Assembly: GCA_031282985.1 (NCBI GenBank)
Contig: JAITCR010000029.1
Span: forward strand, 1-8,290
Origin: Nitrososphaerota archaeon
Lineage (GTDB): Archaea > Thermoproteota > Bathyarchaeia > Bathyarchaeales > Bathycorpusculaceae
DNA: 8,290 nt
Reading direction: 5' to 3'
Shown: piece by piece, positions 1 through 6,682 of the stretch
Position numbering within the stretch: the first letter of the stretch is position 1
Layout of the letters: each line of letters begins with the position of its first letter
Translations under genes and position numbers: made by a program
Notes under the pieces: model-generated
What the model was told of the DNA's origin: nothing
What the model saw: only the letters and a program-made list of their open reading frames with translations
Database searches by the model: none

Positions 1-197
1 TGGTTAATATGTTGTTAATGGTGAACATGTTTTTTTGTTGATTGTATGTTTTTGGCAGAATTTCTATCTTAACCTGTAGTTATTCATCATAAAAAACTAA
101 ATTACGCCTAAGATCTAATGAATAGTATTTTATTAATTGACTTATCAGCTAGTTTGTAAGAGTAAACCTTAATCTGTGAAACTACCATAATTATAAC
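1..197. other. AT-rich intergenic stretch, no gene supported
   Basis: All three plus-strand frames hit stop codons within the first few dozen bases, so no plus-strand gene enters from the left. It contains a T7 run near 31-37 and a TATA-like run (ttttatta) around 128-135 that could serve the small gene downstream. A minus-strand frame from 29 to the left edge is open, but it is too short to support as a gene. Confidence 0.5.
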
Positions 198-269
198 ATG
201 AAACCTCAACAGCCAAACCCAAATCACAAACGGATGCAACGCGAGAAAAAACCATTAGTTACATGGTAG
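198..269 (+). other. Out-of-frame N-terminal segment of the YgbA-like gene
   Basis: An ATG at 198 opens a 23-codon frame ending in TAG at 267-269. Its last part reads HKRMQREKKPLVT, which resembles the R-x-x-REK(R/K)-x-x-x-x stretch that precedes M-x-x-IYC in YgbA-family proteins. Joining codon 261-263 (T) to ATG 263-265 (M) restores the expected spacing exactly. Base 263 would have to be read twice, which is equivalent to one missing base. This could be a true frameshift mutation, an assembly error, or an overlapping translationally coupled leader peptide. Confidence 0.5.
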
Positions 270-568
270 GTATCTACTGCAAAAATCATCACGGAACCTC
301 TAATGATGAACTATGCTCTAAATGTCAACAAATCAAAAAATATGCCTTACTACGATTGGATAAATGCCCCTTTCAAGATAAAAAAAGCACTTGCGCAAAA
401 TGTACAATACAGTGTTACAAACCTGATATGAAACAACAAATACACATAATCATGCGATACTCAGGTACACGTTTACTGTTACACCACCCCAGAATAGCAT
501 TACACCACCTATGGGACAAACACCGAAAAGCCCCAATTCTTGACAAAGGCTACTCCATCTTACTTTGA
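263..568 (+). CDS. ygbA: YgbA-like small Cys-rich protein (nitrous oxide-stimulated promoter family)
   Basis: This 101-residue ORF matches the YgbA / 'nitrous oxide-stimulated promoter' family (Pfam YgbA_NO) as I know it. It shows the IYCKNHHG start, an LCSKC pair (C18, C21), RLDKCPF (C35), CAKCTIQCYKPDM (C44, C47, C51), then MRYSGTRLLLHHP and a His-rich HHLWDKH tail. The seven cysteines suggest metal or Fe-S binding, but that is inference. In enterobacteria ygbA belongs to the NsrR nitric-oxide stress regulon and its biochemical role is poorly defined; nothing here shows NO control. No signal peptide or membrane segment is evident, so it is probably cytosolic. The ATG at 263 lacks a convincing ribosome binding site. 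The family's usual upstream R-x-x-REK(K/R) segment lies in another frame at 198-262, so the gene may be frameshifted. Family assignment is fairly secure; start and functionality are not. Confidence 0.72.
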   Translation: MVGIYCKNHHGTSNDELCSKCQQIKKYALLRLDKCPFQDKKSTCAKCTIQCYKPDMKQQIHIIMRYSGTRLLLHHPRIALHHLWDKHRKAPILDKGYSILL

Positions 569-770
569 TATGTGTTTCCCGTGCTCTTAGTATAGACTGA
601 CCAGAAAATCCTATCTACAAAAGTATCAAATAGTCCCTATTGTGGAATTGAAGTGTGTTTACGTCAAGACTGATAGGTTGATGGATGGTTCAAAAGAAAA
701 ATTGGATAATGTTTTTAGGTGCTTTTCTCTTTGCTAAAGTCAGTAGTAAATTACACTTGGATTGATATTC
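569..770 (+). other. Intergenic region upstream of valS
   Basis: About 200 bases with no supportable ORF. It must contain the end of the ygbA transcript and the valS promoter, but I see no clean TATA box or hairpin. A weak Shine-Dalgarno-like ggattgat at 759-766 precedes the valS ATG at 771. Confidence 0.4.
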
Positions 771-3233
771 ATGCAACCTATGCCTAAAGATTACAAATTC
801 GCCGAGATCGAGCAGAAGTGGCAGATTAAATGGGAAGAGATGAACATTTATCACTATGATTGGAACGACCCAACCCGTGAGCCTTTTAGCATTGATACGC
901 CTCCCCCATATCCCTCGGGTGAACTTCACATGGGTAACGTCCTGAATTGGACATATTTTGATATTGTAGCTAGATTCAAACGTATGCAAGGTTATAATGT
1001 GCTTTTTCCACAAGGTTGGGACTGCCACGGTTTAGGCATAGAAATTCAAGTTGAAAAAGCTAATAATATCCGCAAACGCGATATACCACCAGACCAGTTC
1101 CGCAACATGTGTATGGCACTCGTTGAAAAATACATTGCCATGATGAAAGAGGGTATACTCAAACTTGGTAGCAGTATAGACTGGACCACTGAATACCGTA
1201 CAATGGATTCGAATTATTGGCGTTGCACTCAACTTAGTTTCATCAAACTTTATCAAAAAGGTTACATGTATCAAGGTACCCACCCCGTTAACTGGTGCCC
1301 CCGTGACGAAACTGCTATTGCAGATGCAGAAGTTGACCATATCAAAAAAGATGGTACTCTCCACTACATCAAATTTCCTCTGACAAACCCAAATGAGCAT
1401 CTCTTAATTGCTACCTCACGCCCTGAGTTCATTCCTGCATGTGTAGCTGTCAAAGTTAACCCAAAAGACGAGCGTTACTGCAAATATGTTGGCAAAAGAA
1501 TCACGGTACCTTTCACAAATAGAGAAGTCCCTGTTATTGCTGATGAAGCTGTTGACATGACTTTTGGTACGGGAGCTGTCCAAATTTGTACTTATGGCGA
1601 TAAGGATGATGTTAAGACTGTTATAAAATACAAACTTCCTGTAATTCGTCTTATCAATGAAAACGGTAGAATAACTGAAGCAGGTGGTAAATACGCCAGT
1701 TTATATTTGAATCAGGCACGTGCTGCTATAGTTGCTGATTTAACTGAGGTTGGTCTGCTTGAGAAAACTGAGAAAATTCAGCAAGATGTTGGTGTTTGTG
1801 ACCGTTGTAAAACTACTGTTGAAATTCTTGAACGTAAACAATGGTTTATGAAAACCATGGATTTGTCAGAAGAAGTTGAAAAGAACGCAAATGAGATTTC
1901 TTGGTACCCTGGTTATATGAAAAACCGTCTAATTGATTGGACAAAAAGTCTCGATTGGGATTGGGTTATTAGCCGTCAAAGATTGTTTGCTACGCCAATT
2001 CCAGTTTGGTACTGTAAGGCTTGTGGCGAAATTATCGTTGCAAAGCCTGAGTGGGTACCAATTGACCCCAAACTGGAAGGTCCACGTATAGATGTTTGCC
2101 AGAAATGTGGTGGCAAAAATTTCAATGGTGAGCAGGACGTTATGGACACTTGGATGGATAGTTCAATTACATGTGCTGTCCACGCTGGATGGCCTGACCG
2201 CTCGGACTGGAAACGCTTATTCCCTGCAAGTATGCATCCCTCTGGAACAGATATTATACGCACATGGGCATATTACCTTATGGTTCGTCATCTTGCACTA
2301 TTTAACGAACGCCCATTTAACAGTATTCTTATCAATGGCATGGTTCTTGGCGCTGACGGTAGAAAAATGAGTAAATCCCTCAAAAACTATGCAGCTGCGC
2401 CTGAAACACTTGCCAAAAATGGTGCTGATGCAGTAAGACAATGGGCTGCAGGGGGCGGCGCTACGGGATCAGATATTCCTTATCGTGTACAAGATGTTGA
2501 ATATGGTAAACGTTTCTTAAACAAACTGTGGAATGCCTCTGGTCTTGCAAATAAACTACTTGAAGACTACGCACTTCAGTCTGCTGGCAATGTAGAGTTA
2601 CAACTGCTTGATAAATGGCTAATTAGTAAAACTGAAAATTTGACTAAAAAAGTCACGGAATCATTTGAAAAATGCCAATTTAACATCGCTGTCGAAGACA
2701 TACGTAACTTTACTTGGCATGTCTTTTGTGATTACTACTTAGAAGCTGTTAAAGACCGTCTGTATCGTTCTGAAGTTCATGGAAAAATAAGCCGCACAGC
2801 CGCACAATATACATTATACACAGTTCTCTACCGTTTACTGCAGTTATTTGCACCAGTTGCCCCCCACATGACAGAAGAAATTTATCAGTACATGTATCTC
2901 GATACCAAATGCTACAATAGCATACAGGTTTCAGAGTGGCCAAAATTCAATCTCGCCCTCGTAAGTGCGGACATAGAGAAGCAGGGAGACCTAATTATAG
3001 CTGTTATAGGTGAAATTCGCAATGATAAAGCACAGAAAAAGTTGCCTCTAAACGCACCCATAAAAAATGTAACAATATATGCCGAAAATACAGAAACTGC
3101 CCAAATTATACAGAAAGGTGCAACAGACATTACGTCTACTTTAAAAATTGAAAACTTTAAAGTCTTACCTGCCAAATCCGTTCAGGGTAGGCAAGTCCCT
3201 TTAACTGAAATATATATCCAAACAGAATATTAA
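771..3233 (+). CDS. valS: Valine--tRNA ligase, archaeal type
   Basis: Class I aminoacyl-tRNA synthetase that charges tRNA-Val with valine and hydrolyses mischarged Thr-tRNA. From ATG 771 it is 820 residues, normal for archaeal ValRS. The HIGH signature appears as ELHMGN (H about 53), followed by QGWDCHGLG, which is ValRS-like. The CP1 editing domain carries ATSRPEF (about 214-220) and FGTGAVQIC (about 265-273). Three CxxC pairs (C343/C346, C415/C418, C443/C446) fit the zinc modules of archaeal ValRS. The KMSKS loop is intact (532-536). An all-helical anticodon-binding domain follows from about 600. The C-terminus ends with DKAQKKLPLNAPIKNVTIYAE-like strands. TTG 762, ATG 771 and ATG 780 are all possible starts; I prefer 771 because ggattgat lies just upstream, while similarity begins at PKDYKF after 780. 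nadX follows 22 bases later and is probably co-transcribed. Confidence 0.95.
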   Translation: MQPMPKDYKFAEIEQKWQIKWEEMNIYHYDWNDPTREPFSIDTPPPYPSGELHMGNVLNWTYFDIVARFKRMQGYNVLFPQGWDCHGLGIEIQVEKANNIRKRDIPPDQFRNMCMALVEKYIAMMKEGILKLGSSIDWTTEYRTMDSNYWRCTQLSFIKLYQKGYMYQGTHPVNWCPRDETAIADAEVDHIKKDGTLHYIKFPLTNPNEHLLIATSRPEFIPACVAVKVNPKDERYCKYVGKRITVPFTNREVPVIADEAVDMTFGTGAVQICTYGDKDDVKTVIKYKLPVIRLINENGRITEAGGKYASLYLNQARAAIVADLTEVGLLEKTEKIQQDVGVCDRCKTTVEILERKQWFMKTMDLSEEVEKNANEISWYPGYMKNRLIDWTKSLDWDWVISRQRLFATPIPVWYCKACGEIIVAKPEWVPIDPKLEGPRIDVCQKCGGKNFNGEQDVMDTWMDSSITCAVHAGWPDRSDWKRLFPASMHPSGTDIIRTWAYYLMVRHLALFNERPFNSILINGMVLGADGRKMSKSLKNYAAAPETLAKNGADAVRQWAAGGGATGSDIPYRVQDVEYGKRFLNKLWNASGLANKLLEDYALQSAGNVELQLLDKWLISKTENLTKKVTESFEKCQFNIAVEDIRNFTWHVFCDYYLEAVKDRLYRSEVHGKISRTAAQYTLYTVLYRLLQLFAPVAPHMTEEIYQYMYLDTKCYNSIQVSEWPKFNLALVSADIEKQGDLIIAVIGEIRNDKAQKKLPLNAPIKNVTIYAENTETAQIIQKGATDITSTLKIENFKVLPAKSVQGRQVPLTEIYIQTEY

Positions 3234-3242
3234 ACTTAAGTC

Positions 3243-3248
3243 AGGTGA
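3243..3248 (+). promoter_or_regulatory. Shine-Dalgarno for nadX (AGGTGA)
   Basis: AGGTGA matches the archaeal 16S anti-Shine-Dalgarno sequence. It sits 7 bases before TTG 3256, which fixes the non-ATG start and lies in the short valS-nadX gap. Confidence 0.75.
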
Positions 3249-3255
3249 AAAAAAT

Positions 3256-3999
3256 TTGGCTAAACCTAAACGTGTTGGCTTAATAGGCGCAGGAGCAATA
3301 GGTACGGTTCTTGCTGAAGCAATTCAACGCAGCCTCATAACATGTGACGAGCTGGTCATCTACGATGTAGACCTGCAACGCGCCCAAAACCTAAAAAATA
3401 AACTGCACTTTCCAACAAAAATAGTTGACAACATAGATGCATTAATTGCTCAAAAACCCAAGGTAATAGTAGAAGCAGCTTCACAGCAAGCAATCACTGA
3501 ATACTTTAACAAACTCTTAGCCACAGACATAGACATTATAGTTATGAGCACCGGTGCACTGCTTAAACTTGGCACTGGTAGCTCACGAGTACACTTTCCC
3601 TCAGGCGCAATAGGCGGTTTAGATGCGCTTTCCAGCGCAGTGTTTGCGGGCATAAATGAGATAACCCTAAGTACACATAAACCTCCAAAAGCCCTAGGCA
3701 AAGACAACACAGAAAAACTCATCATATACGAAGGTTACGCCGCAGAGGCAGCTCAACGGTTCCCCAGAGAAATGAATGTAGCCGCAACCTTAGCATTAAC
3801 AGTTAAACCTGCAAAAGTTAAAGTACAAGTTGTCTCTGACCCAAAAGTCAAACGAAATACCCATGAAATTAACATAAGATGGCACTACGGAGAAATGCAC
3901 TTGCAATTTGCAAACGACCCTCACCCAGACAATCCACACACTAGCGCGTTAGCGGCATGGTCAGCAATAAGTTTACTCAAAACTTTGCTTGAAGCGTAA
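3256..3999 (+). CDS. nadX: L-aspartate dehydrogenase (NadX family)
   Basis: This 247-residue protein resembles NAD(P)-dependent L-aspartate dehydrogenase (EC 1.4.1.21), which oxidises aspartate to iminoaspartate for quinolinate/NAD synthesis or aspartate interconversion. The N-terminal Rossmann fold shows VGLIGAGAIG (GxGxxG at 11-16) and an acidic end of beta-2 (IYDVD, about 35-39). MSTGALL (97-103) and SGAIGGLDAL (116-125) are hallmark stretches. FPREMNVAATLAL (169-181) and VSDPKVKRNTHEI (193-205) follow; H203 is at the place of the catalytic His. The C-terminal NPHTSALAAWSAI is also typical. Length matches archaeal AspDH (about 235-270). The start is TTG, supported by AGGTGA 7 bases upstream and by the conserved KRVGLIGAG start. 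It probably shares a transcript with valS. No nadA or nadC is visible here, so the NAD role is inferred from the family. Homoserine dehydrogenase-like enzymes share the fold but lack these signatures. Confidence 0.88.
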   Translation: MAKPKRVGLIGAGAIGTVLAEAIQRSLITCDELVIYDVDLQRAQNLKNKLHFPTKIVDNIDALIAQKPKVIVEAASQQAITEYFNKLLATDIDIIVMSTGALLKLGTGSSRVHFPSGAIGGLDALSSAVFAGINEITLSTHKPPKALGKDNTEKLIIYEGYAAEAAQRFPREMNVAATLALTVKPAKVKVQVVSDPKVKRNTHEINIRWHYGEMHLQFANDPHPDNPHTSALAAWSAISLLKTLLEA

Positions 4000-4036
4000 C
4001 TGGCTAATTTTCGCTCGAAACTATATGATGGTTTGC

Positions 4037-4879
4037 TTATTTTCTTTGGAAGAAATTGTTAACAGCATCGCTTAAAGCTTCACATGCGAACCATCGCTCT
4101 TCCAATGAATTGTCCTCATCCATTTCTTTAGTACACTTTTGAAAAACTTTAAGCTCTTCAAGCAAGGGGGTGCATTTTTTTTCATATTCTTCTCTAAGTT
4201 GTTTTTGTTTCTCTTTGAAATCCAATACGGTTACTTCAAGCTCTTGTTGCTTATCACTGTGATGTTGCATAGTCAAGTTTTCTCTTTGTTCTCTTTCCTT
4301 CTTGGTTATGCCTCTGAAAAAACCTGTTTTCATTTTGACTATTTGATATTGCTCTTTTTTTAGAGCTTCCAACTCTTTGTTCAGTCTCTTTACTGCGGTA
4401 ATTTTTTGGCTTTTAAGTACAAGTGTTTTGGTTAAGTATTCTTTTTTTATTTGTTGAAGACGATTTTTAGCGTTTGATACGTCGTTTATTTGTACTTCAA
4501 GACTGGTTTCTTGCTGTCGACGATTCTCAAGTTGCAGTTTGACTGCTGCAACTGCTTGATTTCGTTCTTTCGTAAACTGTTCATCAACATTCACCTTTGG
4601 CTGAGTTTCAAACTCGTTTAAAACTGCTTCTACGTTTAATAACCAGCGATCAAAATGTTCACTAAATGGTGACGAACCGAATTTTTGGTTGCCTAAAGTA
4701 TGTAACCGTTTGAGGGTTATTTCAAAAATTTGTTGTTGTGAGGATACAGTTTTTTCTTCCCAATTTTGTTTGGTATCATGTATGTTTGAGCGTTTGTTGG
4801 TTTGTTTCTTTTTTTGAAAAGTTTTTTTATATTCTCGACTTATTTTTTTGGATGATTGTGTTCGAGGACGGTATCCCAT
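4037..4879 (-). CDS. Hypothetical coiled-coil protein with basic N-terminus
   Basis: I do not recognise this protein. From the ATG at 4879 it is 280 residues. Residues 1-31 are very basic (GYRPR, KKISREYKK, QKKKQ). A mixed segment at about 40-95 contains FSEHFDRWLLNVEAVLNEFE. From about 100 to 255 the sequence is rich in K, E, Q and L with repeated hydrophobic spacing, as expected for long coiled-coil helices. A possible break occurs at KTGFFRGITKK (184-194). The C-terminus, ERWFACEALSDAVNNFFQRK, looks globular or amphipathic. There is no signal peptide or membrane span. An upstream TTG (4918) would add 13 residues, but those bases look like promoter. The gene is convergent with nadX (37-base gap) and divergent from pyk (about 150 bases). 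A structural or nucleic-acid-associated role is conceivable from the basic tail plus coiled coil, but unproven. Confidence 0.75.
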   Translation of the reverse strand: MGYRPRTQSSKKISREYKKTFQKKKQTNKRSNIHDTKQNWEEKTVSSQQQIFEITLKRLHTLGNQKFGSSPFSEHFDRWLLNVEAVLNEFETQPKVNVDEQFTKERNQAVAAVKLQLENRRQQETSLEVQINDVSNAKNRLQQIKKEYLTKTLVLKSQKITAVKRLNKELEALKKEQYQIVKMKTGFFRGITKKEREQRENLTMQHHSDKQQELEVTVLDFKEKQKQLREEYEKKCTPLLEELKVFQKCTKEMDEDNSLEERWFACEALSDAVNNFFQRK

Positions 4880-4901
4880 ACTAAAATATATGGCTTTATA
4901 G

Positions 4902-4908
4902 TATTTAA
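4902..4908 (-). promoter_or_regulatory. Candidate TATA box for the coiled-coil gene
   Basis: On the minus strand TTAAATA lies 23-29 bases upstream of ATG 4879, the spacing expected for an archaeal TATA box and a leaderless or near-leaderless transcript. The region is AT-rich, so chance matches are likely. Confidence 0.35.
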
Positions 4909-5001
4909 TTATGCCCAAAATACAAAGTACGCTCTGTGATGACGCGTTTTCTATTTAGGTCCTTTAGTAATATGAATATTTGTACCGTCATCTTTAACTT
5001 C

Positions 5002-5009
5002 AAATTATA
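5002..5009 (+). promoter_or_regulatory. Candidate TATA box for pyk
   Basis: AAATTATA is centred about 26 bases before the pyk ATG at 5032. This is consistent with an archaeal promoter giving a transcript that begins at or just before the start codon. Confidence 0.4.
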
Positions 5010-5031
5010 CCCATTATTAGTAGGGATGTTT

Positions 5032-6399
5032 ATGAAAAAGACAAAAATTATCGCTACAATTGGTCCAGCGAGTTGTACCAAGGATATAATTAAAAAAATG
5101 GTACATGCGGGAATGAATGGTGCAAGAATTAACACTGCCTATGGAGATACTGCTCAATACCAAAACGTAATTGAAACAGTGCGGAAAGTCGCTGATATTC
5201 CAATAATTATAGACTTAAAAGGTCCAGAAATTCGGCTTAAAACATCTCAAAAACGAATCCTGCAAAAAGGCGAAATAATAGAAGTTGGTTTTAACGGTGA
5301 AGAAGTGAGTTTCAATCACAACTTCTATGATACTGTAGGCGTAGGCGATGTTATTCTTATTGATAATGGAAAAATTCGGACAATTATTACTGAAAAGACT
5401 GATGAAAAACTACGTTTACTTGTTATAATTAGTGGCACAATTGAAGATGGAAAAGGTGTTAACATACCAAATAAGCGACTTACGGTTTCTACGCTTACTG
5501 ATTATGATTTAGAAATAATAAATTTTGCTAAAAAATTTGATGTAGAATACATTGCACTTTCATTCACTCGAAATGTTTGTGATGTTGAAGACCTTGCTAA
5601 TGTTTATAATGGAGGTATTATCGCAAAAATAGAAAATTTTGAAGGTGTTCAAAATGTTAACGCTATCTTGGAAGTAGCAAACGGTATAATGGTTGCAAGG
5701 GGTGATTTAGGTGTTGAAATTGAACCAGAAAAAGTTCCATTGGTTCAAAAATCAATAATTAAACGGTGTAATCAACGTGGAAAGTTAGTTGTAACTGCTA
5801 CTGAGATGTTAGAATCTATGGTGCATCATCCTCAGCCTACAAGAGCAGAAGTAAGTGATGTTGCCAACGCTATATTGGATGGGTCAGATACGATTATGCT
5901 CTCAGGTGAAACTGCAATTGGTCAGTATCCTGTGGAAGCAGTGGAAATGATGAGTAGAATTGCTAATGAAACTGAAGTTGCTGTGAAAAGTAAAGTTGAA
6001 GATACCTGTTTTGTTAATATTTCTGACACAGTTAGCAGGGCAATTCAGCGAATATGTCAGAGTATGCCTCTTGATAAAGTTATAACTTTAACTAAAACAG
6101 GTTATACTGCAAGAATGATTGCGCGGTTCAAAATTTTTCAGCCAATAATAGCTGTAACTCCTGATATTAAAGTAAAAAAACAGTTAGAGCTAACTTTCGG
6201 GGTTCAACCAGTTTGCATTGATTACTTGACAGAAAAAGATACAATTTCTTTTGTTGCAAGCAAATTGTATTCTTCGCATTTGTTCTCTGATAAGGAAACA
6301 GTGTTGTTCACGGCAGGTGCACGTACTACAATGAGGCATGCAAGTAACTCTATTGAAATTCACAGGATAGAGGAACTTCGAAAATTCTTTAAAAAATAA
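5032..6399 (+). CDS. pyk: Pyruvate kinase
   Basis: Glycolytic enzyme transferring phosphate from phosphoenolpyruvate to ADP; cytosolic, usually a tetramer. From ATG 5032 it has 455 residues, close to the usual ~470. The TIM-barrel A domain opens with KKTKIIATIGPAS, aligning with the start of E. coli PykF and arguing against the upstream in-frame ATGs (4936, 5026). DLKGPEIR is at 61-68, followed by a compact B domain (about 70-145) ending in GKGVNIP. The active-site signature IIAKIENFEG has catalytic K199 and metal ligand E201. MVARGDLGVEI gives D225, and TATEMLESM gives T257. DVANAILDGSDTIMLSGETA (276-295) is canonical. In the C-terminal domain LTKTGYTA (353-360) resembles the effector phosphate-binding loop. 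Odd points: R32-I-N34-T-A36-Y37-G replaces the usual R-x-N-x-S-H-G, DL replaces DT at 61-62, and E258 replaces the usual Q. Probably monocistronic, divergent from the coiled-coil gene and followed by a T8 run. Confidence 0.95.
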   Translation: MKKTKIIATIGPASCTKDIIKKMVHAGMNGARINTAYGDTAQYQNVIETVRKVADIPIIIDLKGPEIRLKTSQKRILQKGEIIEVGFNGEEVSFNHNFYDTVGVGDVILIDNGKIRTIITEKTDEKLRLLVIISGTIEDGKGVNIPNKRLTVSTLTDYDLEIINFAKKFDVEYIALSFTRNVCDVEDLANVYNGGIIAKIENFEGVQNVNAILEVANGIMVARGDLGVEIEPEKVPLVQKSIIKRCNQRGKLVVTATEMLESMVHHPQPTRAEVSDVANAILDGSDTIMLSGETAIGQYPVEAVEMMSRIANETEVAVKSKVEDTCFVNISDTVSRAIQRICQSMPLDKVITLTKTGYTARMIARFKIFQPIIAVTPDIKVKKQLELTFGVQPVCIDYLTEKDTISFVASKLYSSHLFSDKETVLFTAGARTTMRHASNSIEIHRIEELRKFFKK

Positions 6400-6407
6400 T
6401 TTTTTTT
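6400..6407 (+). terminator. T8 run after pyk, archaeal-type terminator
   Basis: Eight consecutive Ts directly follow the pyk TAA, followed by another pyrimidine-rich stretch (cctttgtt). Archaeal RNA polymerase terminates at such U-tracts without needing a hairpin. The A6-TAA-T8 arrangement could also form a weak hairpin. Confidence 0.6.
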
Positions 6408-6570
6408 CCTTTGTTACTTGAAAATATCGTTAAATATTTCTATAAAAAAATGTTTAGCTTTACAATCATATTACATGCGTTTGTTTGTGCGTTATGTATT
6501 TAACGGTTTTATTGTGGTGATTCAAATTTGGTACTTTCATGTTTCGTTACTGTTTCGAATTTACAAATCT

Positions 6571-6578
6571 TTTTATAT
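6571..6578 (+). promoter_or_regulatory. Candidate TATA box for the helicase gene
   Basis: TTTTATAT resembles the archaeal box A. A start about 25 bases downstream would give a transcript beginning near 6600 with a leader of about 80 bases before TTG 6683. The surroundings are AT-rich, so this is only a candidate. Confidence 0.35.
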
Positions 6579-6667
6579 TTCTAACACAGATGATGGCGGT
6601 GTCACATTAACTCATGTATAACATAAGCTCCTGAGCTCAAAACATATGACATGAATGATTCTGTGGC

Positions 6668-6672
6668 AGGAG
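6668..6672 (+). promoter_or_regulatory. Shine-Dalgarno for the helicase (AGGAG)
   Basis: AGGAG lies 10 bases upstream of TTG 6683. It supports this non-ATG start, since the conserved Q-motif region begins within the first few codons and no ATG precedes it in frame nearby. Confidence 0.6.
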
Positions 6673-6682
6673 AAAAAATAGT

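Larger units (their letters stand above)
6408..6682 (+). other. Non-coding region between pyk and the DEAD-box helicase
   Basis: About 275 bases. A 67-codon TTG-start frame covers 6418-6621, but it lacks a ribosome binding site and its hydrophobic composition reflects T-richness; I do not call it a gene. The region contains a TATA-like TTTTATAT at 6571, a small palindrome (AGCTC-CT-GAGCT, 6626-6637) and the helicase Shine-Dalgarno sequence. It is best read as promoter plus a leader of about 80 bases. Confidence 0.5.

Noticed and set aside
1..29. Minus-strand frame starting at ATG 29 and leaving the window
   Set aside because: Only nine codons are visible in low-complexity AT-rich sequence with no supporting signal.
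762..770. TTG 762 as valS start
   Set aside because: It would add only three residues (MIF), and the Shine-Dalgarno-like ggattgat overlaps it, pointing to ATG 771 instead. It cannot be fully excluded.
4880..4918. Upstream TTG (4918) start for the coiled-coil protein
   Set aside because: The extra 13 residues are encoded by AT-rich, TATA-like sequence, and the ATG at 4879 is followed directly by the basic tail.
4921..4992. Interleaved inverted repeats (TACAAA/TTTGTA and GATGACG/CGTCATC) between the divergent genes, considered as an operator
   Set aside because: The arms are 6-7 bases, widely spaced and interleaved rather than nested; matches this short are expected by chance in 150 bases.
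4936..5031. N-terminal extension of pyruvate kinase from ATG 4936
   Set aside because: The family begins at KKTKI, the extension is unlike any pyruvate kinase, and it would overlie the candidate promoter.
6418..6621. 67-codon TTG-start frame between pyk and the helicase, apparently hydrophobic
   Set aside because: It starts right after the pyk T-run with no ribosome binding site, has no recognisable family, and its hydrophobicity is what T-rich sequence gives by default.
6585..6640. Possible C/D box small RNA (ATGATGG-like and CTGA elements)
   Set aside because: The C box has a mismatch, the spacing is too short, and no flanking complementary stem is seen.
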